The notes under the pieces were generated by a model, which did not search any database, was not told the DNA's origin, and worked only from the letters and a program-made list of their open reading frames with translations. Position numbers and translations under genes: made by a program. Source: Acidobacteria bacterium AB60 (lineage in GTDB: Bacteria; Acidobacteriota; Terriglobia; Terriglobales; Acidobacteriaceae). Taken from it: a stretch of 64,000 bases of DNA. Location: contig VANK01000011.1 of the NCBI GenBank assembly GCA_008682415.1, positions 124,001-188,000 on the forward strand. The letters are read 5' to 3'. Shown piece after piece: positions 20,001 to 28,382 of this stretch (positions are counted from its first letter, which is position 1; every line of letters begins with the position of its first letter).

Positions 20001-21486
20001 TGTTGCCCAACTTCACGTTGACATTCGGGCTCGAGGGGGCCTCAGAGAACGTGCCATCGCCATTGCCGAGGAAGACTGTCAGGTAGGAAGTGATGGCGGC
20101 AGGAAAAATCAGGTCGGGGATGCCGTCGTTGTTGATATCCGCAACGGCCACGTTTGCTCCGCCCGCCGACGTGGGGCCCGCAATGGCGGTGAAAGTTCCG
20201 TCACCTTTGCCAAGCAAAATGTCGATCCCGCTTGACCCATTGCCGCCCAGCACCAGATCAATCTTGCCGTCCCCGTTTATGTCAGCCGGGATAACCGAAT
20301 TGACAACAGAGCTGAGGGCAGTCGGGGTTGACGTTGGGGTGAACGTCCCGTCTCCGTTGCCGAAAAAGATCGCGATCTGCCCATTCCCTGAGGTCTGGGA
20401 CTCCTGCTGGTCCACAATCAGATCGGCGTTACCATCCCCGTTGACGTCCGCAGTGGCAATAGCCGTCGGATTGTAGCCGATGGCCGGACTGGTTGCGGCG
20501 ACCGTGAATGTGCCATCTCCCTTGCCCAGGAAGATCGTAATGGTGTTATTCGGCGCTAAGTAGACAGCGTTGATGGCGCCGACGTCAGGAATCCCATCAT
20601 TGTTGAAATCGCCAATGATGAATGGACCGTTTTGACTGGTAGGACCAAAGGCGGAACCCACTGCCGCGAAAGTTCCATCTCCTTTTCCGAGCAGCACTTC
20701 GTAGTTTCCGAAATAGTCTTTGGCGAATAGATCGGGAATTCCATCGCCGTTCAGGTCCGCCGTTGCGTAGGAAACGGCAGCTACGCCCGAGGCGTTGGTG
20801 CTCACAGTCGACCACGAGACACCTCGCGTCGCGGCACCCAGTGTTCCCGTGCCCAGGACCGCATTTGCATGATTCGTATCGAGGAACGAGACCGATCCGG
20901 TGGGGGCCGCTGGATTCCCTGTTTCCGTTACCGTAGCCGAGAGAGTATACCCTCCCCAACTGCCTGCCTGATTGATTGTTGTTTGGGTCGAAAGCTGAGG
21001 GATGGTCCCGGTTACCCTGAGCGCAGACGCATTGGAAGCACTCCCGGCAAAGCTATTCGTGCCCAGGAACACAGCTTTGTAATTAGGGCTGCCGATTCCT
21101 GGCCGCAGCCTTAGCGTGGCCGTTCCCGCGGCAGTCAACTGCGCCGTTCCCAACAGATGGATATCGCTGCAGGTCTTCGCCGTGGCGTCACAGAAGTTCA
21201 CCTGCCCAGGATTGACGGCGTTTCCGCTCGCTACGACCTTTGCGGTCAGCGTCACCACGCTACCCGCCGCAACCGAGCTCACCACTTGACCACCTGACGT
21301 CAATGCCAGACTTGTGCTGGTGGCGGTCTGAGTTTGCGCCGCGACGACCGGCCCTGCCATTGCACTGAGCAACGCAGCCAGCGCCAGGCGTGTGGTCAGC
21401 AGTACCAGCTGTTTCGATCGATTTCGGAAAGGAAGCCTTGAGAGACGAGGACGAACGAAGCCCAGAACGTTGCAGATGAGCACCAT
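14002..21486 (-). CDS. Giant exported protein with Ig-like, FG-GAP/VCBS, CHB_HEX and NHL repeats
   Basis: About 2490 aa. It has a long signal region (LVLLTTRLALAALLSAMAG), then an Ig-like domain, two blocks of FG-GAP/VCBS repeats (DLNGDGIPDL, DFNGDGKADIV: calcium-binding propeller blades), each preceded by Ig-like domains. Next come CHB_HEX_C-like modules (VTIYYTTDGTSP), NHL repeats (GYSGDGGPAT..., IADTGNHLVRKV), a second NHL block, and a C-terminal Ig domain. The C-terminus has a hydrophobic stretch with arginines (SLGLMLLPLAGGIRKRWRAR) and then a lipobox-like TGCGG and a Thr-rich tail. Start: ATG 21486 has AGGGG at good spacing; 21492 and GTG 21513 are alternatives. Same strand as the TIG lipoprotein, about 130 bp upstream of it. 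Probable surface adhesion or glycan-contact protein. Confidence 0.8.
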   Translation of the reverse strand: MVLICNVLGFVRPRLSRLPFRNRSKQLVLLTTRLALAALLSAMAGPVVAAQTQTATSTSLALTSGGQVVSSVAAGSVVTLTAKVVASGNAVNPGQVNFCDATAKTCSDIHLLGTAQLTAAGTATLRLRPGIGSPNYKAVFLGTNSFAGSASNASALRVTGTIPQLSTQTTINQAGSWGGYTLSATVTETGNPAAPTGSVSFLDTNHANAVLGTGTLGAATRGVSWSTVSTNASGVAAVSYATADLNGDGIPDLFAKDYFGNYEVLLGKGDGTFAAVGSAFGPTSQNGPFIIGDFNNDGIPDVGAINAVYLAPNNTITIFLGKGDGTFTVAATSPAIGYNPTAIATADVNGDGNADLIVDQQESQTSGNGQIAIFFGNGDGTFTPTSTPTALSSVVNSVIPADINGDGKIDLVLGGNGSSGIDILLGKGDGTFTAIAGPTSAGGANVAVADINNDGIPDLIFPAAITSYLTVFLGNGDGTFSEAPSSPNVNVKLGNSFTIADLDLDGVPDIVYAIPNATTGGTLLGKGDGSFVPTPATFTLQLYFSGPLIVADFNGDGWPDALWIDGGGRTVQDSLNLPTETASASATVSLPAPGTHLADASYQGDSRYKASTSGTLPLWGAPPATTTSLTIASSGTTVSSVAPGTVITLSATVNAGASPVTAGQVNFCDASAPACSDIHLVGTVALSAAGVAAFKFVPGPGTHSYRAVFIENGSGLSSSSGSAPLTVGPAPPAVYSDASSLSVGGYTGDYSLTATVIGFGGTAPPTGDVSFIDTSFSNTNLGTATLGSASPGTGWIMSQTPSIGDNLVSEVTGDFNQDGIPDLAILWSSSIYGGPYSITILTGKGDGTFSTGISIATGVNSSIAPSMITGDFNGDGKADIVVLSADYSYTSSVTVFAGNGDGTFGSPQTSVANVQPITGGDVYAGMMTAADFNGDGKLDLALAGNCVNACGITILLGHGDGTFTPAGSTLAPTSDLGLIAAGDFNGDGIPDLAATNYFVFGGSPTIFLGKGDGTFTANLTSFTLEYFPKSIVVGDFNEDGVLDLAFSGLNGVQIALGNGDGTFKETSASPIAVPSELYSLQVGDFNHDGKLDLAGIDNYNDRIVLLIGAGDGTFTVTATTPAVGELGYSPFAAVAADFSEDGVPDLVVLLKNQATATILATEPTQTATATLTGVAPVGAGTHNVEASYLGDSHYPAVISATAALDAGLKPVTITPTGGTFSSVQTVTMTEAIPGATIYYLASGVFNTAGYVPYTGPISLSTGGIESISAYASETGYFPSTTTTVTFNLNFPKAPAPVISPSGGVFAGPQTVTITDSAPGVTIYYTTDGTSPSVNSTVYSGPITVSTSGTIAAIAASGGYSPGPSVNAQFFIQSSQSRFIYTVAGNGFWGFSGDGGPAVLATLNSPGSTAMDGVGNLYIADTGNHLVRKVSAATGIISTVAGTGVGGYSGDGGAATSAELDFPQAIAIDSSGNLFINDQGNRAIRRVDAASGIITTYAGSTTASALGDGGPATDAKLYYPQGIAIDSAGNLYIGDQTRVRMVTASTGIINTVAGSGFSGFSGDGGPATNAFLAGVEGLAIDKSGNLFIADTWNSAIRKVTAATGIITTVAGQGGYNAGGYSGDGGPATSAKLYDPMGVAVDSAGNLYIADTYNYVLREVTAADGNINTISGHPRWCTTLSGDGGPAAESGLCWDTGVTVDSQGNVYVAESEGRVRKLTLATAPPGTATAAPTFSLAAGTYNTAQNLTMTDATPGAQIFVSVNGEVPAPVGQSYFRPIGIASSATIQAVAVAPGYLPSNIVTAAYTITSVPPTIISTYAGNGTTVASGIGGPAVATGLAYPTGIAFDGQGNLYIADQNEAVVWKVSAATGNISVAAGIPGVHAYVLPAGPAASTALGFPQQLAVDKAGNLYISDSNFEAVLKVDASTGMMAVFAGGVPPGTLGDGGPATQASIYPNSLGFDKAGDLYIADGNNGRIRKVSLATGIITTVAGGGLNGLGDGGPATSATLSYPGSVVFDSKGNLYIGEQNGGRVRVVDAQTGIITTFAGNGDNGATGDGGAAIAAEISASGLAVDSSDNLYLSNSVDGIRMVPAGGGTITRVVGIGYNGFSGDGGAASMAELCAPAGLAFDKAGYLFIADSCNYRVRRVGPATPAATPALSLAAGTYTKAQTLAITDATPGASIYYTTDGSTPGTASTLYTGPIAVSSSETFQAIAVASGYTASAVASANYVIDARTAPGMGAVNSSANPSIAGTPVTFTVSVSSSVASPSGTVTFSDGTAQLGTGTLSNGLATYTTSALAAGSHSISAVYSGDSQFAPVTSAALTQDVVTFTIAPASGSSSTATAPPGGQAKFTLAVNPPAGSALTFSIGGLPAGATATFSPSTLAAGAGATTVTLTVSLPASAAVQGFERPYGRGIAPLSLGLMLLPLAGGIRKRWRARLSLLLFAVANLTIGATITGCGGSSSQPHASPQTYTLTVTATSGKLTQTTTLTLTVQP

Positions 21487-21856
21487 GAACATCACCCCTG
21501 ACGAAGACAGCACAGCCGCAACCCGAGATGGAGCAACACACCGTGCCCGTTCCTCGCGAGGATGCCCAGAGCATTTAATTGAAGGCTAAGGCTGGAAGCT
21601 TCAGTAGGATAGCACAGTCAAATCAGGGCCCACAACGGTGAGCAATACAGGCACCATCCCCAAGGAATTGCCTGTTGCAGCGCCTACAAATGGTTCCCTT
21701 CGCATATCGGGGGGGGGAGCGGCTGCTCTCGATAACTCCGCCATGATCAGCGACCCATCCATCACGGATCAAATATCGCCAAATCGCCGAGTCACTCATC
21801 GAGGTTGGGTGGGATGGTTGTCCTCTTAGGTATAAGTTACGTATTTCGAATTGCGG

Positions 21857-22282
21857 CCGGGGGTTCGACCCCCCTCCCGGCACCATACATAAGATATTTA
21901 AATTAGCAGCTTAATAAGCGTGCAAAACCTTTGTGCCCAAGATTGTGCCCAGACTGTGCCCAGGTTCCCCCTTATAGGCATCAGGTTTATCGGATTCAAG
22001 ACTGCTCATAGTCAACGTCGCTTTCAAAATCGCGCGGCACGCCTTCCGCGCGTCGGATTGAACTTCGACGCTGCAAAATTCTCAATCAGAGTTGTTATTA
22101 CGACCCACTGCTGCTGAATCAGGATTTCCCGGGTAAGCAAAACGAGATCCGCTTGATCGCGTCCCGGGATGCTGGCCGACTTTTGAGTATCATTCCTTGA
22201 CTAAGGCCGAAAAGCCGCAGAACAGCTTTTGTTAGAAGTCTCGTCGTTAGCGGCGGATCGACGACACTCAAGGTCCGAGATG
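21857..22282. repeat. Direct repeat B (second element left end)
   Basis: Counterpart of 8911-9373 in the same orientation. It begins in the tRNA T arm and ends near GGTCCGAGATG. A GTG frame at 21920 (VQNLCAQDCAQT...) is open for 65 codons but not conserved in copy A, so it is not called as a gene. Confidence 0.75.
21859..21885 (+). pseudogene. tRNA 3'-end remnant, attachment-site copy B
   Basis: Contains only the T arm (GGGGGTTCGACCCCCC) and TCCCGGCACCA, identical in tRNA part to copy A except for one C. The bases before it (AAGTTACG..TTTCGAAT) resemble those before copy C, while the bases after it match those after copy A. It is therefore a hybrid junction between two elements. Confidence 0.65.
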
Positions 22283-22602
22283 GCGACAATACGTCAAACC
22301 GTCGTGCTCCCTGTTCCGGGAGCGTCGGAGCAACGAGAGTTGGGTCGCTGAATTGCTGGTTGAGGGGACAAAGCCAAGCTCAATGAGCGGTAAGGCGTGT
22401 TAACAAAAGTTGAGACCGGCTTACGCGGTAGAGCACCGGCAGTTCCGCAACGAGCTTAACCCTGATCGGAGCTACTGAATCTCTCGGTCTGGTTCCAGAA
22501 CGGAACGATGAGATCAGTGCGCATCTCACTTCTTCTTCTCGGCCCAGTTGCCGCTACAGAAGACACTGACAACACGCACTCAGAACGAAGCTGAACCTTT
22601 CG
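22283..22602. other. Intergenic, nothing recognised
   Basis: No gene, RNA or clear hairpin seen between direct repeat B and the ADOP permease stop. Confidence 0.4.
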
Positions 22603-25236
22603 TTATTCCGTCCGCAGCGTTGTAACGGGATCCACGCTAATTGCCCGCCGCGCCGCGCCAAGACAGCTGACCAGTGCTGCCACGAGAAATAGCAGCCCAA
22701 TTTCGGCGAACGTCGGTGGATCATTAGGTTTGAGTCCGAAGATCAGTTGGGCCATTCCGCGCGTAGCCACCAGCGCCCCGGCCGCGCCCACGCCAATTCC
22801 CACAAGCACAGGGCGCATTCCGCTTTGGAGAACGTCCCTGAGGATGTTCGCCTTGGTTGCGCCGAGCGCCATGCGGATGCCGATTTCCTTGGATCTCCGC
22901 GCCACGCTGAGCGCCAGGGTACCGCTGATGCCCACAATGGTGATGAACAGTGCCACTGCGGCGAACAGCCCGAGCAGCGTGGCGGTGACGCGCGGCGTGC
23001 CCAGTTGCTCGCTGCGCAACTCGTCCAGTGTGTGCACGTTGGTCACCGGCTGCTCGGGATCGATCTGGTGAATGATAGCCTCGATCTCCCTGCTCATGGT
23101 CAGTGGATTGCCGCGGGTCTTCACCATGAGCGTTCCGTTTGTGATCTCGCTCTGCTCGAGTGGCGCGTAAATGAGTTCGTCGGGCGAACGATTGAGCCCG
23201 TACTGGCGCACATCGCCCGCGACGCCGACCACTGCGAACCAGTGCTTTCCATTCACCGGTTTAATACGGTGCCCGATGGGATCCTGCCCGGGCCAGAAAT
23301 GCCGGGCGGCGCTCTGACTCACCACAACCACCGGCGGCGATTTCGGGGTATCGGCGTCCGTGAAACTGCGGCCAGACCTGAGGGGCACGCCCAGCAGGCG
23401 GAAGTAATCGGGAGACGTCATTTCAAAACTCACAGCGACGCCAGGCGTGGTGGGGCTCGCCACCTGCCCGTCGATCAGCACATGCCCATTCAATCCTCCC
23501 GAAGGATCAAGGGGCGGCTTCCAAGTGATCGCTGCGCCTTCAACGCCCGGCAGGATCTGCGTCCGGCTCAGCAGTTGATGATAGAAGTTCGATAGCGCAT
23601 CCTCGCTCTTGTACTTGGTCCAGTTCAGATTGATGCGCATGGAAAGCACATGAGACAGCTTGTATCCCGGATCGACCGAGAGCAGGTTGTACAGGCTGTG
23701 GAGCATGAGCCCGGCTGCTACCAGCAGCACAAACGAGAACGCCACCTGTGCGGCGACGAGCAGATTCCGCACGCCGGTGCCCTGCTGGCTCCCTGCCGCG
23801 CGGTCGCCAGCCTCGCGCAATGCCGACAGGCGCGTGTGACTCGCCAGCAGCCCGGGCAGCGCAGCAAACAGCACGCCCGCAACAACGGAGCTGCTCACCC
23901 CGAACAGCATCACCCAGCCGTCCAGCCGGATGCCCTGGGCAAGCGGCGTCATGCGCGCCGCATAGGCCACCAGCAGTTTGGCCGAGACGCCAGCGATGGC
24001 GAGGCCGACACACGCTCCGGCAAGCGCCACGACGATTGCTTCGGTGGTTAGTTGCCGCACAATGCGCCACGTGCTCGCGCCAGTCGCCATGCGAATTGCC
24101 ACTTCCTTCGAGCGCCTGACCTGCCGTGAGAGGGCGAGGTTCGCCAGGTTCGCGCAAGCCAGCAGCAGGACCAATCCTGATGCGGCCAGCAGGGCGAGGA
24201 ACGTGGGGCGCGCGGCATGCGTCAGTTCCTCCTTCACAGTCGTGACGGTCGCAGCGAAGCCGGTCCAGCCCGCATAGCTCTTGGGATAGGCTGCGATCAT
24301 GCGCGCCCTGATGGTATTGACATCGGCGCTCGCCTGCTCAAGCGTCACGCCCGGCTTCAGCCGTGCATAACCAGAGACCATGCGCATATCGCGGTCCTGG
24401 GTCATCTCCGGGCTCATGCGGAACGGGCACGACGATACGGGCATGTAGACCTGGTTGCCATCGGGATAATCCGGCAGCGGAGGCAGCACGCCTATCACGG
24501 TATGGGTGCGATCATTCATCTGAAACACCCGACCCACAATGTTGCGGTCGCCGCCGAACTCCTTCATCCAATACGCGTAGGTAAGCACGAGGACGGGGGA
24601 AGCATCCTTCGCATCGTCGGCCCCGACAAAGAGGCGGCCCAGAACCGGTTTCACGCCCAGCATGTCAAAGAAATTCGCACTCACCACGCCGGTGACAACG
24701 CGCTCGGGGTTCTTCGTCCCCAACAGCGTGAACAGCATGGAGTGATACTCGCTGATCTGTTCAAACGATTTGCTCTGGTCGCGGTAATCGAAGTACTCGG
24801 GCACCGAAAACTCGAGGCCATCCGTGCCGGTACGCCTCTCCACCTGGTCGATGTGCACAATGCGGCCCTGATCCACGTAAGGCAGTGGGCGCAAAAGCAC
24901 GCCATTGATCACGGTAAAGATGGCCGTGTTGGCGCCAATGCCTAGCCCAAGAGTTGCGACCGCCAGCAATGCGTAACCAGGGTTACGCCGGAGCGCCCTT
25001 CCGGCATGGCGAATGTCGCGAAAGATGCTTTCGATCCAGCCGAAGCTATTCATCTGCCATATTCGCTCGCGGATCTTCTGGGGGCTGCCGAATTTCACGT
25101 AGGCACGGCGGCGCGCTTCCTCTTCATTCAGGCCGCGGCCCACGTTGTCTTCGATCTCGTGGGCGAGGTGCGCTTCCATCTCCTGCATTCGCTCCTTGTC
25201 CCAGTAGCGTCTCCGTAGAAATCCGCGCCAACTCAT
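22603..25236 (-). CDS. ADOP-family MacB/FtsX-like ABC permease
   Basis: About 877 aa. The N-terminal segment (MSWRGFLRRR, then EMEAHLAHEIEDNVGRGLNEEEARRRAYVKFG) is the ADOP-specific region. Two MacB_PCD/FtsX units follow, each with a periplasmic domain (SVPEYFDYRDQSKSFEQ in the first) and transmembrane helices: one near residue 95, three in the middle (LALLAASGLVLLLACANLANL) and three at the end (ATLLGLFAAVALFITIVG). These duplicated orphan permeases have no ATPase gene alongside and are expanded in Acidobacteriota. Start ATG 25236 overlaps the padR stop (ATGA), giving a padR-permease operon. Likely exports a small molecule or peptide, or transmits a stress signal; substrate unknown. Confidence 0.88.
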   Translation of the reverse strand: MSWRGFLRRRYWDKERMQEMEAHLAHEIEDNVGRGLNEEEARRRAYVKFGSPQKIRERIWQMNSFGWIESIFRDIRHAGRALRRNPGYALLAVATLGLGIGANTAIFTVINGVLLRPLPYVDQGRIVHIDQVERRTGTDGLEFSVPEYFDYRDQSKSFEQISEYHSMLFTLLGTKNPERVVTGVVSANFFDMLGVKPVLGRLFVGADDAKDASPVLVLTYAYWMKEFGGDRNIVGRVFQMNDRTHTVIGVLPPLPDYPDGNQVYMPVSSCPFRMSPEMTQDRDMRMVSGYARLKPGVTLEQASADVNTIRARMIAAYPKSYAGWTGFAATVTTVKEELTHAARPTFLALLAASGLVLLLACANLANLALSRQVRRSKEVAIRMATGASTWRIVRQLTTEAIVVALAGACVGLAIAGVSAKLLVAYAARMTPLAQGIRLDGWVMLFGVSSSVVAGVLFAALPGLLASHTRLSALREAGDRAAGSQQGTGVRNLLVAAQVAFSFVLLVAAGLMLHSLYNLLSVDPGYKLSHVLSMRINLNWTKYKSEDALSNFYHQLLSRTQILPGVEGAAITWKPPLDPSGGLNGHVLIDGQVASPTTPGVAVSFEMTSPDYFRLLGVPLRSGRSFTDADTPKSPPVVVVSQSAARHFWPGQDPIGHRIKPVNGKHWFAVVGVAGDVRQYGLNRSPDELIYAPLEQSEITNGTLMVKTRGNPLTMSREIEAIIHQIDPEQPVTNVHTLDELRSEQLGTPRVTATLLGLFAAVALFITIVGISGTLALSVARRSKEIGIRMALGATKANILRDVLQSGMRPVLVGIGVGAAGALVATRGMAQLIFGLKPNDPPTFAEIGLLFLVAALVSCLGAARRAISVDPVTTLRTE

Positions 25237-25595
25237 AACTCCCTGCCCTCCTCGAGCACATCGCCCATCACCATGCCGATGGCCTTGGCCATCTGCCGCC
25301 ACCGGCCGACCTCCGATTGCAACTGCTTTTTGCCTGTCGGCGTGAGCCGATAAAACCGCGCCTTGCGATTGGCATCGCTCACACCCCAGTAGGACGACAC
25401 CCACCCGCGCTCCTCCAAACGGTGCAGTGCCGGATAGAGGGAGCCTTCTTCCACCTGCAGCAGGTCGTCAGAGCCGCGCTCGATTGCCTTGCCGATGGTG
25501 TGCCCGTGAGCATCGCCCAATATCAGAGTGCGCAGCACCATCATGTCGAGGGTACCTTTCAACATGTCGTTGTTGCTCTGGTCGCGTCTCGTCAT
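25233..25595 (-). CDS. PadR-family transcriptional repressor
   Basis: A 120-aa PadR protein: MLKGTLDMMVLRTLILGDAHGHTIGKAIE, then LLQVEEGSLYPALHRLEERGWV and the wing residues RKARFYRLTPTGKKQL. Start ATG 25595 has GAAGGG upstream; the open frame extends further but without PadR similarity. PadR repressors release DNA on ligand binding and commonly control ADOP permeases in this phylum. Two palindromes just upstream are its probable operators, so the operon is likely autorepressed. Confidence 0.9.
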   Translation of the reverse strand: MTRRDQSNNDMLKGTLDMMVLRTLILGDAHGHTIGKAIERGSDDLLQVEEGSLYPALHRLEERGWVSSYWGVSDANRKARFYRLTPTGKKQLQSEVGRWRQMAKAIGMVMGDVLEEGREL

Positions 25596-25609
25596 TCTTT
25601 CCCTTCGAC

Positions 25610-25653
25610 TAGAAGTTCTATGGGAAATGAGCATGACACCCCTAGAACTTCTA
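25610..25653. promoter_or_regulatory. Paired palindromic operators, probable PadR sites
   Basis: TAGAAGTTCTA at 25610-25620 and TAGAACTTCTA at 25643-25653. Each is TAGAA-N-TTCTA, and together they form a longer inverted repeat extended to GACTAGAAGTTCTA. Their centres are 33 bp apart, about three helical turns, so two PadR dimers would sit on one face of the DNA directly in front of padR. Confidence 0.7.
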
Positions 25654-26044
25654 GTCAAGGGCTTTTTTAGAGGGGGAAGAGTGATTCCAGGACTTTGGGA
25701 GTGTCGATGAGCGATTTGGCCTGATATCACCATTGAGAGAACATTTCGAAATAGGGCGGTGTGGTCTCCCGTCTATGCGAGTTATCGCAAACCAGAGCAC
25801 AGCATGACTATTGGGTTGGGACCCGCCACGAGCTGAACTTCAGTCATCACCATGCGCGAAACGCAGGTTGTTGTCGTAGACTGCCGTTGGCCCGCATTCC
25901 GGCCGTGGAGGGCGCGGTTGTCCATACCCGGGCGCGTGTCGCGGCGTTGTGCTTTGTGCCGTGCCAAGTAGAGCTATTTCTTCAATTTACCCAGGCATTT
26001 CAGAGTGTGTTGTAGAATTCTTCCACTTCCATGCGAGGTGGGCC
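25654..26044. other. Divergent intergenic region
   Basis: About 390 bp between the padR operators and the wHTH-TPR regulator start. It should hold the promoter of the latter. No convincing gene is seen. Confidence 0.4.
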
Positions 26045-28036
26045 GTGGCTTCCGAGCCAGTCAGGGTGCAGCAACCGATCCGCTTCAGCGAAGGTTTTGA
26101 GCTTGACCTCCGTCCCCGCAGGTTGCGTCGTGGCCGTCATGTCCTGAAGCTGGAGAGGATCCCATTGGAGATCCTTTTTCTCCTGGTTGAGCGCGAGGGG
26201 AAGATTGTCACCCGCGACGAAATCGTCTCGAGGGTTTGGGGCGAAGGTGTTTTCCTCGATACCGACAACAGCATCCGCGGCGCGATCCGGAAGCTGCGCC
26301 AGGCGCTGAAGGACGACGCCGAGAGTCCGCGGTTCATTCAAACGGTGACTGGTCTGGGGTATCGCTTCATCGCGCCCGTCGCTCTTTCCGACAACGAAAA
26401 TCCCTCCGGCGCGTCCAAAGCGATCTCCACAACGAGGCCAATTCTTGAGTCGGAGCCTGATGTCTTTTCGCAGCGCCAAAGACCGAGCCCGGAGGAAGTA
26501 ACGCAGGATCAAGCGGTGGAAGAAACGACCATTTCCGGGAACAGTCGGCGGCATTGGCAGGCCCACAAATGGAACTACTTGGTAGCGGCGGTTTTGCTCG
26601 CAATAGCCGGGATTGGAACCTACAACCTCGCGCGGAGCCATTTGACTCGTCCTGGGAGTCCCAAAATCACTTCCCTTGCCGTTCTGCCTCTGAAGAACTT
26701 ATCCGGCGACCCCGCGCAGGATTATTTCGCAGACGGTATGACAGAGGAAGTGATCGGACGCCTGGCGATGATCCGCGGCATTCGGGTCATCTCCCGTACA
26801 TCGGTCATGCAATTCAAAGACACCAGACTGCTGGCTCCTGAAATCGCAAAAACGCTCCGAGTGGATGCCCTTGTGGAAGGATCGGTGATCCGGGAAGGCA
26901 ATCGGATTCGCGTTCACGCCCAGTTGATCCGTGCATCCACCGACGAGCACTTCTGGTCGGAGACCTACGACCGCGAACTCGGCGACGCTCTCACGCTGGA
27001 GAGCGAGGTTGCGCAAGCCATCGCAAGAAGAGTGGAGGTCACTGTCACGGGGGTTGAGCAGGCAAGGCTCACCGCCGCCCGTCCTGTCTCGCCGGAAGTG
27101 TACGAGGTGTATCTCAAAGGCCTCTCCACCGCTGGGAACAGCCGGGCCGACTTCGAAACGAGAATCGCCTATTTCGATGAAGCCATCCAAAGGGACCCGA
27201 CATTTGCGCCGGCTTATGTCGGCCTGGCACGCGGATACGACAGGCTGGGTACAATCCTCGTCGGTGCTGTTCGCCCCAGTGAAACGCGCCCCAAGGTCAT
27301 CCGCCTCGCTCAAAAGGCGCTGGAACTGGATCCTGACTTGCCCGAAGCGCACCTTTTATTGGGAGAAACGTACATGAGCCTCTGGCGCTGGTCCGAGGCC
27401 GAGGCTGAATTTAGGCGCGCCTTCGATTTGAATCCCAACGACCCTGCGGCGAGTGACGGATTAAATGAATGGCTGTTGTGCCACGGACGCATTGACGAAG
27501 CGCTGGTTTGGGCCCGCCGTCGACAGGAACTTGACCCTCTTGGAAGATCCGACGAGGTCGGGTGGACTCTGTTCGCAGCGCATCGCTACGACGAGGCAAT
27601 CCATGAACTTCGAATTGACCTGGCAGCAAGACCGGACGATGGAGGGATCCTGTGGACCCTTGGCGTCGGGCTGATCTGCAATCACGAGGTCGATGAGGCA
27701 ATCCCTGTGCTGGAAAGGGCAGTTTCCGTCACTCAAGGCAGCCCGGGAGTGACCGGTATGCTCATCTGGGCCTATGCCCATGCCGGGCGCCGCGCGGATG
27801 CGCTTAGGTTACTTGAGCAATTGAAGAAGCGTCAGCAGACCGGGTACGTCCCTGCAGCTGCCTTTGTGAGTGCTTATGTAGGACTCGGCGACAAGGGTGA
27901 GGCATTTGCGTGGTTTGAGCGCGCCTATCAGGAAAAGTCCAGCATTATGAAATTCCTCAAGGTATTCCCGCCGTACGATTCTTTGCGCGGTGACCCCCGC
28001 TTTCAGGATTTGATCCGCCGGGTCGGGCTGAATTGA
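26045..28036 (+). CDS. CadC-like winged helix regulator with membrane span and TPR repeats
   Basis: About 663 aa. Residues about 10-105 form an OmpR/CadC-type winged helix (IRFSEGFELDLRPRRLRR, VTRDEIVSRVWGEGVFLDTDNSIRGAI, GYRFIAP). A linker leads to one transmembrane helix (YLVAAVLLAIAGIGTYNLA). Then come a CadC/TolB-like domain (LAVLPLKNLSGDPAQDYFADGMTEEVI), which normally begins such periplasmic modules, and several TPR units. The GTG at 26045 with GAGGTG upstream is the chosen start; the frame is open to 25949. These one-component membrane sensors are abundant in Acidobacteriota. Likely target: nearby genes, not shown by sequence. Confidence 0.85.
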   Translation: MASEPVRVQQPIRFSEGFELDLRPRRLRRGRHVLKLERIPLEILFLLVEREGKIVTRDEIVSRVWGEGVFLDTDNSIRGAIRKLRQALKDDAESPRFIQTVTGLGYRFIAPVALSDNENPSGASKAISTTRPILESEPDVFSQRQRPSPEEVTQDQAVEETTISGNSRRHWQAHKWNYLVAAVLLAIAGIGTYNLARSHLTRPGSPKITSLAVLPLKNLSGDPAQDYFADGMTEEVIGRLAMIRGIRVISRTSVMQFKDTRLLAPEIAKTLRVDALVEGSVIREGNRIRVHAQLIRASTDEHFWSETYDRELGDALTLESEVAQAIARRVEVTVTGVEQARLTAARPVSPEVYEVYLKGLSTAGNSRADFETRIAYFDEAIQRDPTFAPAYVGLARGYDRLGTILVGAVRPSETRPKVIRLAQKALELDPDLPEAHLLLGETYMSLWRWSEAEAEFRRAFDLNPNDPAASDGLNEWLLCHGRIDEALVWARRRQELDPLGRSDEVGWTLFAAHRYDEAIHELRIDLAARPDDGGILWTLGVGLICNHEVDEAIPVLERAVSVTQGSPGVTGMLIWAYAHAGRRADALRLLEQLKKRQQTGYVPAAAFVSAYVGLGDKGEAFAWFERAYQEKSSIMKFLKVFPPYDSLRGDPRFQDLIRRVGLN

Positions 28037-28174
28037 CCTTTAAAGGTAGTTAAAGTGGTAATGTCAAGCGTCAAACAACACACCATTCTTCCTTGGATGT
28101 AAGTCGCCTACGCACTCATTGAGGGAAATATGTGGATGGCCCTGGCTCCTGAGCGGGCAAGTTGCCGAAAGACT

Positions 28175-28208
28175 GGCGTGTCTGACAAGTACCACTTTGT
28201 CAGACGCC
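28175..28208. terminator. Imperfect hairpin downstream of the TPR regulator
   Basis: GGCGT(GT)CTGACAA pairs with TTGTCAGACGCC, giving a 12-bp stem with a 2-nt bulge and an 8-nt loop. There is no T run after it, so it may be a structure of the element end rather than a terminator. Confidence 0.4.
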
Positions 28209-28382
28209 AACAGGCCGGGGAGCTCCTTGACCAGCTTTTCCGCCGCAATTGGGCGGCCAGGTGGCGCGTGAATGCGGTGACTGCTCTGTCGTTGGTGCCT
28301 GAATTGTGCCTGAAGATGTCGGCTGTGGGCGAATTGAGCGATTTTGCCCATCCGTATTATCAATAACTTACGGGTTTCGAGT

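Noticed and set aside
21623..21886. Minus-strand ORF starting MVPGGGSNPRP
   Set aside because: Same artefact: it begins in the tRNA 3' scar, and the rest shows no similarity to known proteins.
28130..28366. Plus-strand ORF of 78 codons before tRNA scar C
   Set aside because: Considered as an integrase tail because of its position, but it has no tyrosine recombinase motif and contains a hairpin.
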